Source: a virus
Direction: 5' to 3' (one strand)
DNA length: 36,411 nucleotides
IMG/VR virus record: IMGVR_UViG_3300020438_002496
Location: 1 to 36,411 of that record
The first letter of the stretch is position 1. Every line of letters starts with the position of its first letter. Below the pieces are notes generated by a model. It was not told the origin of the DNA and did not search any database. It saw only the letters and a program-made list of their open reading frames with translations. Made by a program: the position numbers and the translations under genes. Shown piece by piece: positions 24,557 through 31,517 of this stretch.

Positions 24557-24868
24557 TTAAACTCCTAATGCTGAACGAATTTTTCCACGAACTACTTGTG
24601 TATTACCACGGTTTGAAACGCCCGTAGTAGCGTTGTAAACATGACTTGTGAACTCACGAGTCAATCCAAGTGCTTTACCGGCACGTAAAGTCTCTCGCTT
24701 ATTTGTTCCATAAACCTGACCGGTAGTCTTGTAGGCGACTGCGGTAACTGGGTTTACTGTTTCTCCACGATGTTGACCTCCAGCGATAGAACCAGTCAGT
24801 TCACCCTCTGTGCTGAAATAACTGTTTGGCAATCGCGTGAGTGCCGTGTAAAATTCACTGCTTTCCAT
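24557..24868 (-). CDS. Small protein, possible virion component
   Basis: The protein has 103 residues. GQHRGETVNPVTAVAYKTTG and HVYNATTGVSNRGNTQVVRG are Gly/Thr/Val-rich, without hydrophobic segments. Its composition and small motifs resemble the protein at 20132-20830. GGAGAGATA lies before the start. A structural or DNA-associated role is a guess. Confidence 0.65.
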   Translation of the reverse strand: MESSEFYTALTRLPNSYFSTEGELTGSIAGGQHRGETVNPVTAVAYKTTGQVYGTNKRETLRAGKALGLTREFTSHVYNATTGVSNRGNTQVVRGKIRSALGV

Positions 24869-24901
24869 TATCTCTCTCCAATACTTTCTTAAAGTTAAAA
24901 A

Positions 24902-25081
24902 TTACTCTGCTGACCCTTCGGTTTCTGCCGTATCTTCCGACAGAACCTTAGAACCTTCCAATAGGTATTCATTCAATGTTTTTAATTCATTGTCAATCTC
25001 ACCTCTTTTTGCGGAGAGGTTTTGAATCTCTCTCTGAACATTCAGAAGATGTGCTTCTGCCATTTCTTTCATTGTAGCCAT
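24902..25081 (-). CDS. Small coiled-coil protein
   Basis: The protein has 59 residues from the ATG at 25081 (AGGAAG upstream). Most of it is a heptad-like helix (LLNVQREIQNLSAKRGEID, then LKTLNEYLLEGSKVL) followed by an acidic tail. It is the first gene after the perfect promoter at 25127-25155. Its function is unknown. Confidence 0.7.
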   Translation of the reverse strand: MATMKEMAEAHLLNVQREIQNLSAKRGEIDNELKTLNEYLLEGSKVLSEDTAETEGSAE

Positions 25082-25126
25082 GTTACTTCCTGTTTTGTTA
25101 AACCAATTTGCTCTGATCATTAATGT

Positions 25127-25155
25127 ATTATAGTCTATCGGTTGCTATTTGTCAA
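25127..25155 (-). promoter_or_regulatory. Perfect-consensus sigma70 promoter
   Basis: On the minus strand TTGACA, 17 bases and TATAAT sit about 46 bases before the coiled-coil gene start. It drives the coiled-coil, structural-like and SSB genes. The -35 begins just after the dCMP deaminase stop. Confidence 0.85.
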
Positions 25156-25162
25156 TAGGTTT

Positions 25163-25684
25163 TTAAAATTTTTCAAACATTTCTGCGCTCTCTATTAATA
25201 TAGTATTATCTAGATTTGTTTTCGGTACGTGTTTAATTATCATTCTGCTACCTATTTCTGACAACACTTGGTTGTACTTCTTAGTCCATATATCTCCCTT
25301 GGGCGATGACAGGTCTGAAAAGTATATTTCATGAACCCCACATTGCCATAACATTTGTAGGCAAGATGTACATGGGGGAGCTGTTATATAAGCTCTTGAA
25401 CCCAGCGTTGACTTTCCTTCTCTTGCGCAATTATAAATAGCATTAGCTTCTGCGTGTATCATGAATGGGTATTTGTCTGGTCTTTCGGTTGGTAAACTAC
25501 GATCATTTACATCTCTCATGAAACCATTATAACCAGTGGCAATAGATGTTTTATTTTTTACTAATACACATCCGCATTGCGTTTGACTATCATGACTTCT
25601 TCTTGACCAGAGTACAGCTTCTGAGAAAAATATATTATCCCAGTCATCAGCTTTGTGATCTGTAACCATTATATGAGACAGCAT
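25163..25684 (-). CDS. dCMP deaminase
   Basis: The protein has 173 residues from the ATG at 25684 (AAAGGAA upstream). The zinc site is clear: HAEANAIYNCAREG (HAE) and ITAPPCTSCLQMLWQCG (PCxxC). QTQCGCVLVKNKTSIATGYN and GFMRDVND are further family features. It deaminates dCMP to dUMP, feeding thymidylate synthesis, although no thymidylate synthase is seen in this window. A strong terminator lies only 15 bases upstream of its start, so expression may need read-through from the tmRNA unit or an unseen promoter. Confidence 0.9.
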   Translation of the reverse strand: MLSHIMVTDHKADDWDNIFFSEAVLWSRRSHDSQTQCGCVLVKNKTSIATGYNGFMRDVNDRSLPTERPDKYPFMIHAEANAIYNCAREGKSTLGSRAYITAPPCTSCLQMLWQCGVHEIYFSDLSSPKGDIWTKKYNQVLSEIGSRMIIKHVPKTNLDNTILIESAEMFEKF

Positions 25685-25698
25685 TTCATTTCCTTTTG

Positions 25699-25733
25699 TA
25701 AAAACGGCCAGCTTTGGTAACAAGGTGCTGGCC
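25699..25733 (-). terminator. Rho-independent terminator after the tmRNA
   Basis: GGCCAGC and GCTGGCC form a 7-bp stem around a 14-base loop, followed on the minus strand by GTTTTTAC. It closes the tRNA-Glu/tmRNA transcript. Confidence 0.85.
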
Positions 25734-25740
25734 AAACCCC

Positions 25741-26035
25741 GTGACTCCCGAAGGAATCAAACGGCTACCTAAGCAGCCATTGCGTAATTCTCTACGCCAT
25801 TTAAAGTTGTGATAGATTTTTAACGTAGCCCTTCTATCAACTACGACATGCAATTATTATATCCGCAACCAGTCGATACCATTACGCCCCCATGTTTTTT
25901 TTGTTGGGGTGATCAGTTGAACCTAAAATTAATTAGATGCGAAATTTAACCCCAATCTAAGTGGAGGCGGGGAGAATCGAACTCCCGTCCTGCATTGATT
26001 CAATAACAACGTCTACATGCTTATGCCCGAAGGCA
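25741..26035 (-). ncRNA. ssrA: Circularly permuted (two-piece) tmRNA
   Basis: In the direction of transcription, the acceptor piece comes first. TAAGCATGTAGAC is followed by a T-arm (GGGAG, loop TTCGATT, CTCCC) and acceptor strand CGCCTCC with A73 at 25962. After an intervening segment (25892-25960) the coding piece begins at 25891 with GGGGGCGTAATGGTATCGAC, as in tmRNA 5' ends. The two acceptor strands pair over 7 bp with G3-U70, the alanyl-tRNA synthetase signal. A pseudoknot (CGTAG/CTACG with TGATAG/CTATCA, 25810-25845) precedes a tag frame at 25769-25801 reading NGVENYAMAA then TAG. CCA is not encoded. Exact mature ends are uncertain. Its role is rescue of stalled ribosomes and tagging of proteins for proteolysis. 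Confidence 0.9.
25904..25955 (-). repeat. tRNA-adjacent hairpin element, copy E1
   Basis: It lies in the intervening segment of the permuted tmRNA, seven bases after the acceptor 3' end. Outer stem TTGGGGT/ACCCCAA, internal loop strands TAAATTTCGC and TCAACTGATC (10 nt each), inner stem ATCTAA/TTAGGT. The same architecture recurs at 34827-34879 and 36148-36198. Confidence 0.75.
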
Positions 26036-26037
26036 GT

Positions 26038-26109
26038 ACCCCGTAGGAGAATTGAACTCCTGTCTTCAGGATGAAAACCTGATGTCCTAGTCCACTAGAC
26101 GAACGGGGC
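26038..26109 (-). tRNA. tRNA-Glu (TTC)
   Basis: The cloverleaf is complete: acceptor GCCCCGT against ACGGGGT (a G1-U72 wobble), D-arm TCGTCTAGTGGACTAGGA, anticodon loop TTTTCAT giving TTC, and T-arm AGGAG/CTCCT with loop TTCAATT. CCA is not encoded. The tmRNA acceptor piece begins within a few bases downstream, so the two are probably co-transcribed and separated by processing. Confidence 0.93.
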
Positions 26110-26115
26110 TATAGT

Positions 26116-26220
26116 TTATGTTAGGGTTCTGTAAATAACAATGAGCATTGATAGGCTAATGCCAGACAAAAATCCTAAACTAAAATCTTTTAGTGCTAAC
26201 TTCTTTTCTTTTACCGACAC
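26116..26220 (-). CDS. Very small membrane peptide (34 aa, GTG start)
   Basis: A GTG start lies two bases after the preceding stop, with AGGAT ahead. The 34-residue product has a basic N-terminus (SVKEKKLALKDF) and one hydrophobic helix (LGFLSGISLSMLIVIY). It fills the gap before tRNA-Glu exactly. It is plausible as a real small gene, but length alone gives weak support. Confidence 0.45.
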   Translation of the reverse strand: MSVKEKKLALKDFSLGFLSGISLSMLIVIYRTLT

Positions 26221-26221
26221 T

Positions 26222-26416
26222 TTAATCCTTTCTAAAGAACTTCTTATGTATAATCCACAGGATACTTTTAAATATATTTCTGGGCAGAACTCTGCTCCCT
26301 GTTTCTTTTAGTCCAAAATGATCCAGAGAACATTCTGAGCAGAAGTCTAGGTCGCATATTCTGCACTTGTAGTTATGCTCAGGAGATAATTCTTTTTTGC
26401 AAGATGAACATTTCAT
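26222..26416 (-). CDS. Small double zinc-ribbon protein
   Basis: The protein has 64 residues. CSSCKKEL, CRICDLDFCSECSLDHFG give two to three CxxC pairs, similar to small RING/zinc-ribbon folds. The basic and hydrophobic C-terminus (FKSILWIIHKKFFRKD) could bind membrane or nucleic acid. It overlaps the upstream gene by four bases. Confidence 0.7.
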   Translation of the reverse strand: MKCSSCKKELSPEHNYKCRICDLDFCSECSLDHFGLKETGSRVLPRNIFKSILWIIHKKFFRKD

Positions 26417-26802
26417 TTTTTCCTCTTCTTAAAGAACTTCTTGACATGTTCTGGTATTTCTTTTTTTGCTAAGTCTTCTCCTAGAGATGTTAGAGTGTAG
26501 TAGAAAAGACCGTCTTCGCCAACAAGCTGGTCAACTAATCCTTTTTTCATTAAGTCTATAATCACATCCTCAAGAGCTTCTTCAGACATCTTCTTTCGCT
26601 GCTTCAAAAACTCAAGCATAAGAGGTTCTTCATCTACGTGAAATTCAAATATGTCGTAGATGCAGTCCTTGTCGTCTGTTACTTCCTCTAGCTCCTCAAC
26701 GTAATCCATAGCTATGTCAAGCGAGGAGTACATGCCTATGGGTTCTACCCCGTAGTCTAGACCTTCTCCTCCTTGGATCATTATTATAGCGTATATTACC
26801 AT
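26413..26802 (-). CDS. Unknown protein, possible winged helix
   Basis: The protein has 129 residues. The N-terminal half (VIYAIIMIQGGEG, then MYSSLDIAMDYVEEL) looks like a ferredoxin-like or DUF-type alpha/beta unit common in phages. The second half (EEALEDVIIDLMKKGLVDQL, then YYTLTSLGEDLAKKEI) has a winged-helix rhythm. The end is basic. GGAG precedes the start. No assigned function. Confidence 0.65.
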   Translation of the reverse strand: MVIYAIIMIQGGEGLDYGVEPIGMYSSLDIAMDYVEELEEVTDDKDCIYDIFEFHVDEEPLMLEFLKQRKKMSEEALEDVIIDLMKKGLVDQLVGEDGLFYYTLTSLGEDLAKKEIPEHVKKFFKKRKK

Positions 26803-26822
26803 CTCTTTGTCTCCAGATTTTG

Positions 26823-27041
26823 TTAAATGTCTTGGAAATGCCTGTCTAAAGTTTCTATTCTGTCTTCTGCGTCAGCAAGTTTTGATAGCGCTTCGTTTAG
26901 GTTTCCATGAAGATCGCCAGTGCTGTGATCTCCAATTCCAGCCGGATGGTCTAGCATTATCTTTAAACTAGCCAATGCCTCTGTTTTGTCTTTAGCTGCC
27001 GAAAGTCTTAGGGCTAATAAGGCATCTTCTTTATAAGTCAT
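26823..27041 (-). CDS. Small unknown protein
   Basis: The protein has 72 residues, mostly helical, with a central LDHPAGIGDHSTGDLHGNLN segment that I recognise as typical of small conserved phage proteins without known function. It overlaps the epimerase stop by 11 bases and has AAGGAAAA before the start. Confidence 0.7.
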   Translation of the reverse strand: MTYKEDALLALRLSAAKDKTEALASLKIMLDHPAGIGDHSTGDLHGNLNEALSKLADAEDRIETLDRHFQDI

Positions 27042-27927
27042 TTAATTTTCCTTTAATCCAGTCTTGTAATTTAATTTTAGGTTCCCAGTTTAATTCATCC
27101 CTAGCAACATCTATATTAGCTAGGGTTTCTTTTGGTTCAATTCTTTTCTCTCCGTAAATCTTTTCTCCTCCAAGCATCTCCGCTATAGAGTTTACAGAGT
27201 AATTCTTTCCATATCCAATATTGATTGGCTCACCCATTCCCAACAGGTCGCTCGATATTGCATTGACATTAGCTTCTACAACATCAGATACATGAATAAA
27301 ATCTCTTCTTTGTTCTCCGTCGTTTACTATATTCAGAGGTTTGTTGTTTTGTTTTGCTTCTAGAAAAACGCTAAGTACACTTCTATACGCTCCCGTAGTT
27401 GTCATTCTTGATCCGTAAACATTAAAATATCTTAAACATACAGTCTGTAGTCCGTATAAATTATAAAACATTCTACAGTATTCTTCTCCTTGATGCTTAC
27501 TCAGGGCGTAAGGGCTTTTGGGAGATATTCTATGCGACTCTTTAGTTCTTGTCGAGACATCACCGTAAACAGAAGAAGAACTGCTGAACACAACCTTTTT
27601 AACTTTTAATTTTCTAGCCGTATCTAACACCTTTATAGTTCCCATTAAATCGTTTGCGGCTATTGCTGGGTTATCAATAGAACCTTGTACGCTTGGGTTT
27701 GCCGCCATGTGAAAGATATAGTCTGCACCTTCGCATTCCGACATCAAGTCAAAATCTATTATATCTACATACTTAGCTTTGTCCATATACTTTTTGGGTA
27801 AATTTTCAAGTTCTCCTGTGGAGAAGTCATCTATGACATGTACTTCATAGCCTAACCCATCTAGTTTCTCAACCAAGTGACTGCCTATGAAACCTGCACC
27901 CCCTGTAACAACACATCTACCTTTCAT
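27031..27927 (-). CDS. NAD-dependent sugar epimerase/dehydratase (SDR, GalE-like)
   Basis: The protein has 298 residues. The Rossmann motif GGAGFIGSH lies at residues 9-17, and the catalytic SSSSVYGD and YALSK (Tyr-x-x-x-Lys) follow. LRYFNVYGSRM and RRDFIHVSDVVEA are typical of UDP-glucose 4-epimerase relatives. It would change a sugar nucleotide, most likely UDP-glucose or UDP-GlcNAc type, with NAD. It lies next to other sugar-nucleotide genes and could supply the GT4 enzyme. It overlaps the SNase gene by 11 bases. Confidence 0.88.
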   Translation of the reverse strand: MKGRCVVTGGAGFIGSHLVEKLDGLGYEVHVIDDFSTGELENLPKKYMDKAKYVDIIDFDLMSECEGADYIFHMAANPSVQGSIDNPAIAANDLMGTIKVLDTARKLKVKKVVFSSSSSVYGDVSTRTKESHRISPKSPYALSKHQGEEYCRMFYNLYGLQTVCLRYFNVYGSRMTTTGAYRSVLSVFLEAKQNNKPLNIVNDGEQRRDFIHVSDVVEANVNAISSDLLGMGEPINIGYGKNYSVNSIAEMLGGEKIYGEKRIEPKETLANIDVARDELNWEPKIKLQDWIKGKLNDL

Positions 27928-28231
27928 AAGGCCAAATCCTCGCTAGTTCGTCGGTTACACCCGCTATATGCACGATCCAGCGACCGTACTTACCCGTCTT
28001 GTCTGTTTTAATTACTATCTTACCTGAGTATGGGAAGGCGATTGAGGCTTTGTTTAGTAAATCTCTACACTTGACTGTGGCTGTCAAGAAGTCTGCGTGT
28101 CCTCGCTCTGGCGTATCTACACCGGCAAGTCTACCTCTAATCTTTATCTTGACACTGAAACCTAAGTCAACAATGAAGTCAACTGTGTCACCGTCTACGA
28201 CTCTATCAACTGTTGCTTTGTATTCGTACAC
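27917..28231 (-). CDS. Staphylococcal-nuclease-like (thermonuclease) protein
   Basis: The protein has 104 residues. It starts at GTG 28231, preceded by a strong SD (GGAGG). VDRVVDGDTVDFIVDLGFSV and RGRLAGVDTPERG carry the conserved Asp and the Arg/Glu of the SNase catalytic core, and KTGKYGRW provides the second Arg. It is shorter than secreted thermonucleases and has no signal peptide, so it probably acts inside the cell on DNA or RNA. Confidence 0.82.
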   Translation of the reverse strand: MYEYKATVDRVVDGDTVDFIVDLGFSVKIKIRGRLAGVDTPERGHADFLTATVKCRDLLNKASIAFPYSGKIVIKTDKTGKYGRWIVHIAGVTDELARIWPYER

Positions 28232-28245
28232 TGATTGCCTCCAGT

Positions 28246-28689
28246 TTATTTTTTATTTGCTACTTTTTGTAATAGCGTGCTTGATGATTCAGTTTTTATG
28301 CCGCCAACATTGTAAATCATTCTAACACCAAGTTCTTCACAGGTGTCTGCCTCTGGAACTGTTCCTTGGTTCCTATCCCCTCCGTTCATAAAGAGAATGT
28401 CTGTAACAAATGGGTCGTTACAATATTCATCATGAATAGCTTTTATTGATCTGCATACGGTAGAGTCTTCGTCGATTGAAACCATAGCTCTCTGTACGCT
28501 AGACAATGCACGAACTATTCTAGCTCTAGAGTCTTCGTCCATAAACTGTTTAGACCCTTTGATATTAACTTGTTGGTCGCTATTTACGATAACATAGAGA
28601 AAGTCACACTTTTGTTTTGCACCCTCGATATAGTCTAGGTGTCCAGTATGGATTGGGTTAAAGTATCCTGATATAATTCCTACTCTCAT
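28246..28689 (-). CDS. Nucleotidyltransferase (RfaE/HldE C-terminal-like)
   Basis: The protein has 147 residues. MRVGIISGYFNPIHTGHLDY has the HxGH motif, and KTESSSTLLQKV matches the second motif (xSST). VIVNSDQQVNIKGSKQFMDE is typical of ADP-heptose-synthase-like adenylyltransferases. It would activate a sugar phosphate with a nucleotide. It overlaps the cupin gene by four bases. Confidence 0.82.
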   Translation of the reverse strand: MRVGIISGYFNPIHTGHLDYIEGAKQKCDFLYVIVNSDQQVNIKGSKQFMDEDSRARIVRALSSVQRAMVSIDEDSTVCRSIKAIHDEYCNDPFVTDILFMNGGDRNQGTVPEADTCEELGVRMIYNVGGIKTESSSTLLQKVANKK

Positions 28690-29171
28690 TCTGTTCTCCC
28701 GTAGTCGTCTTCGATTCTAATGATGTCGTCTTCTTGACAGTCACCCTTTTGTAGTTCTAAAATTACAATAGGGATGTCTCCCTCATTAGCGATCCTGTGT
28801 ACCTCAAGTCTTTCTATTGGAACGTGAGAACCAGCAGCGACAGTCCATGTATAGTCCCCAACTTGCATCTCGCCAACGCCGGATAGGATATGCCAATACT
28901 CTGATCTGTGCCTGTGTAGTTGTAGGCTGAGTCTTTGATTGGGATTTACTACAATCTTCTTGACCTTGTAGCCCTCCTCGTCTAGCAAGTTCTCAAAAGA
29001 ACCCCAAGGTCTTACTTCTTTTTTTCTGTCTCCTGAATAATTACCCATTACATAAACATGTTCTTCTTTGTCTATCTCCTCTGCAAAGAAAGAAGTTTCC
29101 CCACAATTATGACACGAGTATGGAATCTTTGTGCATATTGCCCCACAACATGTAAGTCTAAACTGTTGCAT
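28686..29171 (-). CDS. Zinc ribbon fused to mannose-6-phosphate isomerase-type cupin
   Basis: The protein has 161 residues. Residues 1-30 hold CCGAIC and CHNCGE, a zinc ribbon. From about residue 50, EVRPWGSFENLLDEEGYKVK begins the cupin domain found at the C-terminus of bifunctional ManC (type II mannose-6-phosphate isomerase), with QLHRHRSEYWHILSGVGEM providing the metal-binding histidines and glutamate. It likely interconverts fructose-6-P and mannose-6-P. The guanylyltransferase half of ManC is absent and the ribbon fusion is unusual. Confidence 0.8.
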   Translation of the reverse strand: MQQFRLTCCGAICTKIPYSCHNCGETSFFAEEIDKEEHVYVMGNYSGDRKKEVRPWGSFENLLDEEGYKVKKIVVNPNQRLSLQLHRHRSEYWHILSGVGEMQVGDYTWTVAAGSHVPIERLEVHRIANEGDIPIVILELQKGDCQEDDIIRIEDDYGRTE

Positions 29172-29655
29172 CTCGCTGTACTCCCTTTAGCTTATTTATC
29201 GGCATGTTATAACAGTCAGCTTTAACTCTAAATTTATTATTGCCGTCTATTTTGCCTTTTTCTAAGAACCTTGCGTCCTTAAAGTATAATTCCTTTTCAT
29301 ATGAGCCTAAAATCCAAGCTCTACCCCATTTTCCTCCTACGTTTTCTATCCTTACAAAAACATAGTGATCGCATTTTTGTCTTGTGTTGAAAGCCGCTAC
29401 GCTGCAATCATAGTACGACTTAGGTTCTGATGTACATCTTTTGGTCTTTACATCATATCTGATCTCATCTTTAATTATGTCGTAGTCATATGTGTTGTTA
29501 ATCTCTCCTTGTATTATTGTGTTCGCTACTTCTTCTCCAAGAAAACCAGCTATGTTACCATCTCCATGTGTTATGGAGTTGTTGATCTCTCCCATCTCAC
29601 GGGACTTCTTCCAAGCTCTTTTCTTCATATCTTCTGTGATTTTGACTTCTATCAT
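29158..29655 (-). CDS. Putative PD-(D/E)XK nuclease-like protein
   Basis: The protein has 165 residues. NIAGFLGEEVANTII followed by YDYDIIKDEIRYDVKTKR gives a Glu helix and a DxK strand that fit a small PD-(D/E)XK fold, and CDHYVFVRIEN supplies the next strand. The call rests on pattern only. Its role could be host DNA degradation or repair. It overlaps the cupin gene by 14 bases. Confidence 0.6.
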   Translation of the reverse strand: MIEVKITEDMKKRAWKKSREMGEINNSITHGDGNIAGFLGEEVANTIIQGEINNTYDYDIIKDEIRYDVKTKRCTSEPKSYYDCSVAAFNTRQKCDHYVFVRIENVGGKWGRAWILGSYEKELYFKDARFLEKGKIDGNNKFRVKADCYNMPINKLKGVQRDATV

Positions 29656-29873
29656 TTAATTATCCAAGATTTAATCTTTTGCCATAGTGAGGTTTTGAAT
29701 TTTGGAGGTTTTGCAGACGCTTCATATCGCCGTCTTCTTGTCTCCATTATACCATGTTCTTCTAGTTCGTCAAGGGCTTCTTTGTTTTTTTGTTGAAATA
29801 TTCTTTGGGAGATCATTACTTGACTATCTGTTAATCCAGAGTCCCCTCTTACATTGTTTTGTATTTTACTCAT
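29652..29873 (-). CDS. Small basic unknown protein
   Basis: The protein has 73 residues with a helical centre (MISQRIFQQKNKEALDELEE) and a basic amphipathic end (FKTSLWQKIKSWIIK). It overlaps both neighbours by four bases. No family is recognised. Confidence 0.65.
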   Translation of the reverse strand: MSKIQNNVRGDSGLTDSQVMISQRIFQQKNKEALDELEEHGIMETRRRRYEASAKPPKFKTSLWQKIKSWIIK

Positions 29874-30121
29874 GTTCCAGACTCCACATAGATAGGCGTA
29901 TTCTCACCAACCCAAGTGTTGAGCGTATTAAATTCGAGCCAGTCTATCGCATCAAGGTACGTGTCTCCAGAAGACATTAGGCTTTCAATCATTTTTTCAA
30001 CAGAGTATACAACTCTTAATTTGCCAAAATCGTCTGATATGCCAATAATACAATCGTCAAACCCATCAGCGAATAAAAGAGGTTCGTCGAAAGGCTCTTG
30101 TAGTTCTTCTCTTACGCTCAT
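29870..30121 (-). CDS. Small conserved phage protein, unknown function
   Basis: The protein has 83 residues. FDDCIIGISDDFGKLRVVYS, then MIESLMSSGDTYLDAIDWLE and FNTLNTWVGENTPIYVE, fit a short protein family that I recall as frequent in phages, with no assigned function. It overlaps the phosphomannomutase stop by four bases. Confidence 0.75.
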   Translation of the reverse strand: MSVREELQEPFDEPLLFADGFDDCIIGISDDFGKLRVVYSVEKMIESLMSSGDTYLDAIDWLEFNTLNTWVGENTPIYVESGT

Positions 30122-30828
30122 TGTTTGTCCTTATAATAAATGTTCAAAACGTACATAGTTTCTTTCCAGCCGTCTACTTGATGATATTTGTCAGCCTTCT
30201 GAGCAATTGCGTAATCGTTTCCTCCGACCATACATTTGTCACCAAAGAATATTGTTTTTCCTGACATGTGTTGTAGTGCTTGGCTTTTATCCTTGTCTTT
30301 TGGGTGGATGTCTATGCTTGTTTGTCCACCAATAGAAAACTCTAGCTTTGGGTATCTCATTGAGAGCCATTCAGTCATTTTAATTCTTTCTCCGGTAGCT
30401 TCATCCCAAATTCGATAGGCTTGTCTTTGTTCTTCAGTTGCATCTACTCCAACCGTAGAAAAATTTACCATACCAATTCGTTCTTCAAAGTTCTTGTTCG
30501 CCATCTTAAACCAGCGGCTTTTTTCTGAAAGTATCATAAGGTCTAATCTAAGATGTGCAGGCATCTGCCATTTAGACTCGTAAACCAATCTGTTTCTCAC
30601 AAAAAGTTGATTCGCACAATTTTGAAACACCCCATTAAACAATCTGTACAGGGGCAAGCCTATCTGCTTCAAGGTTTTTTGCTTGTCAGCACCCGTCACT
30701 ATAAATACTTCGTCCCCCTTCGATTTTACTTCATTAACCCATTCTCCAAAGAACTTCTTGAAGTCACAATCTATTTGTTGTCTTGAGTCAGTGAGAGTGC
30801 CATCTACGTCAAATAAGTAATGAGTCAT
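30118..30828 (-). CDS. Phosphomannomutase, eukaryotic PMM2-type HAD
   Basis: The protein has 236 residues. YLFDVDGTLTDSRQQID gives the HAD nucleophile (D7-x-D9). ERIGMVNFSTVGVDATEEQR and FSIGGQTSIDIHPKDKDKSQ correspond to conserved substrate segments of PMM1/PMM2-like enzymes, and TIFFGDKCMVGGNDYAIA gives the metal site. It would convert mannose-6-P to mannose-1-P. With the cupin isomerase at 28686 it forms two steps towards GDP-mannose. The type is mainly eukaryotic and only patchy in bacteria, which suggests horizontal transfer. Confidence 0.85.
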   Translation of the reverse strand: MTHYLFDVDGTLTDSRQQIDCDFKKFFGEWVNEVKSKGDEVFIVTGADKQKTLKQIGLPLYRLFNGVFQNCANQLFVRNRLVYESKWQMPAHLRLDLMILSEKSRWFKMANKNFEERIGMVNFSTVGVDATEEQRQAYRIWDEATGERIKMTEWLSMRYPKLEFSIGGQTSIDIHPKDKDKSQALQHMSGKTIFFGDKCMVGGNDYAIAQKADKYHQVDGWKETMYVLNIYYKDKQ

Positions 30829-31040
30829 AACTTTTTAAATATCTCTGCGAAAAAATTTATAAGAACTGGTTGGAAGAAAAGTATAAAAAGAATCACAACA
30901 ACAAAAATGAATCCACCCCAATCTGTTTCCTCTTGCCGTTTTACGCTTTCCAGCCAGAGGTCGTATTCCCTTTTAGAGTCAGTCTTTGGTGGGTCGTATG
31001 GGTTTCTTGTTTCTTCTTTTAATAACTTTGTTTTCTTCAT
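30825..31040 (-). CDS. Small C-tail-anchored membrane protein
   Basis: The protein has 71 residues: a charged N-terminal half (SKREYDLWLESVKRQEETDW) then a single membrane helix (GGFIFVVVILFILFFQPVLI) near the C-terminus. It overlaps the phosphomannomutase gene by four bases. Unknown role. Confidence 0.65.
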   Translation of the reverse strand: MKKTKLLKEETRNPYDPPKTDSKREYDLWLESVKRQEETDWGGFIFVVVILFILFFQPVLINFFAEIFKKL

Positions 31041-31119
31041 TTTTTAATGCCAAAAACATAATAGCCGCTACGGTAATTTCTATAGTCCATGCCAAAAGGC
31101 CAGCTTTTAGTGCATCCAT
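30979..31119 (-). CDS. Very small membrane protein (46 aa)
   Basis: The ATG at 31119 overlaps the preceding stop as TAATG, the coupling style seen throughout the window. The 46-residue product has a membrane helix (GLLAWTIEITVAAIMFLAL) and a basic tail. Its last 62 bases overlap the next gene in another frame. It is one of three consecutive small membrane proteins. Confidence 0.55.
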   Translation of the reverse strand: MDALKAGLLAWTIEITVAAIMFLALKNEENKVIKRRNKKPIRPTKD

Positions 31120-31316
31120 TATACAAACTTAAAAATAAGATAGCCAGCGATCACCGCTGCGATCATGAGGAATAACCATTTTCTTTTAGCGGCAACTGCG
31201 TAGGATTTGGCTGTGATCTCTTGTATCTTTGACAGCTTAAAATCTCTACGATCTTCTTTTCGGTCGCCCTTGTCGTCTTTATTATCTTCTTTGTTTTTGT
31301 TTTTAAGTAGTGGCAT
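31119..31316 (-). CDS. Small C-tail-anchored membrane protein
   Basis: The protein has 65 residues, with a strongly charged N-terminus (KNKNKEDNKDDKGDRKEDRR) and a C-terminal membrane helix (WLFLMIAAVIAGYLIFKFV). It starts directly at the previous stop. Unknown role. Confidence 0.65.
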   Translation of the reverse strand: MPLLKNKNKEDNKDDKGDRKEDRRDFKLSKIQEITAKSYAVAAKRKWLFLMIAAVIAGYLIFKFV

Positions 31317-31517
31317 TTATTTATTCTTGTTATCTCCCTTGTTTTTATTGTTCTTATAAAAAAACTTAAACTGTTTATAAATTGATTTTATCTGTTCAAA
31401 CGCTTCTTCTTCTGTTATTTTACCGCCTGTCTCAAAGTCACATATCATAGCTATGTGGATGTTGACGGCCTTGAACGGGTCTGAGTACTTATTAAAGTCT
31501 ATTTTAATCTTAGACAT
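31317..31517 (-). CDS. Small unknown protein
   Basis: The protein has 66 residues from the ATG at 31517, which overlaps the dipeptidase stop as TGATG. It has an alpha/beta part (INIHIAMICDFETGG-like segment, TEEEAFEQIKSIYKQFKFF) and a low-complexity Lys/Asn tail. No family is recognised. Confidence 0.65.
   Translation of the reverse strand: MSKIKIDFNKYSDPFKAVNIHIAMICDFETGGKITEEEAFEQIKSIYKQFKFFYKNNKNKGDNKNK

Noticed and set aside
24346-24627. A plus-strand open frame opposite ssb
   Set aside because: It is a shadow of the SSB and neighbouring genes; no plus-strand gene is supported anywhere in the window.
25685-25735. An upstream extension of dCMP deaminase from a TTG
   Set aside because: It would run through the strong terminator after the tmRNA, while the ATG at 25684 has a good ribosome site.
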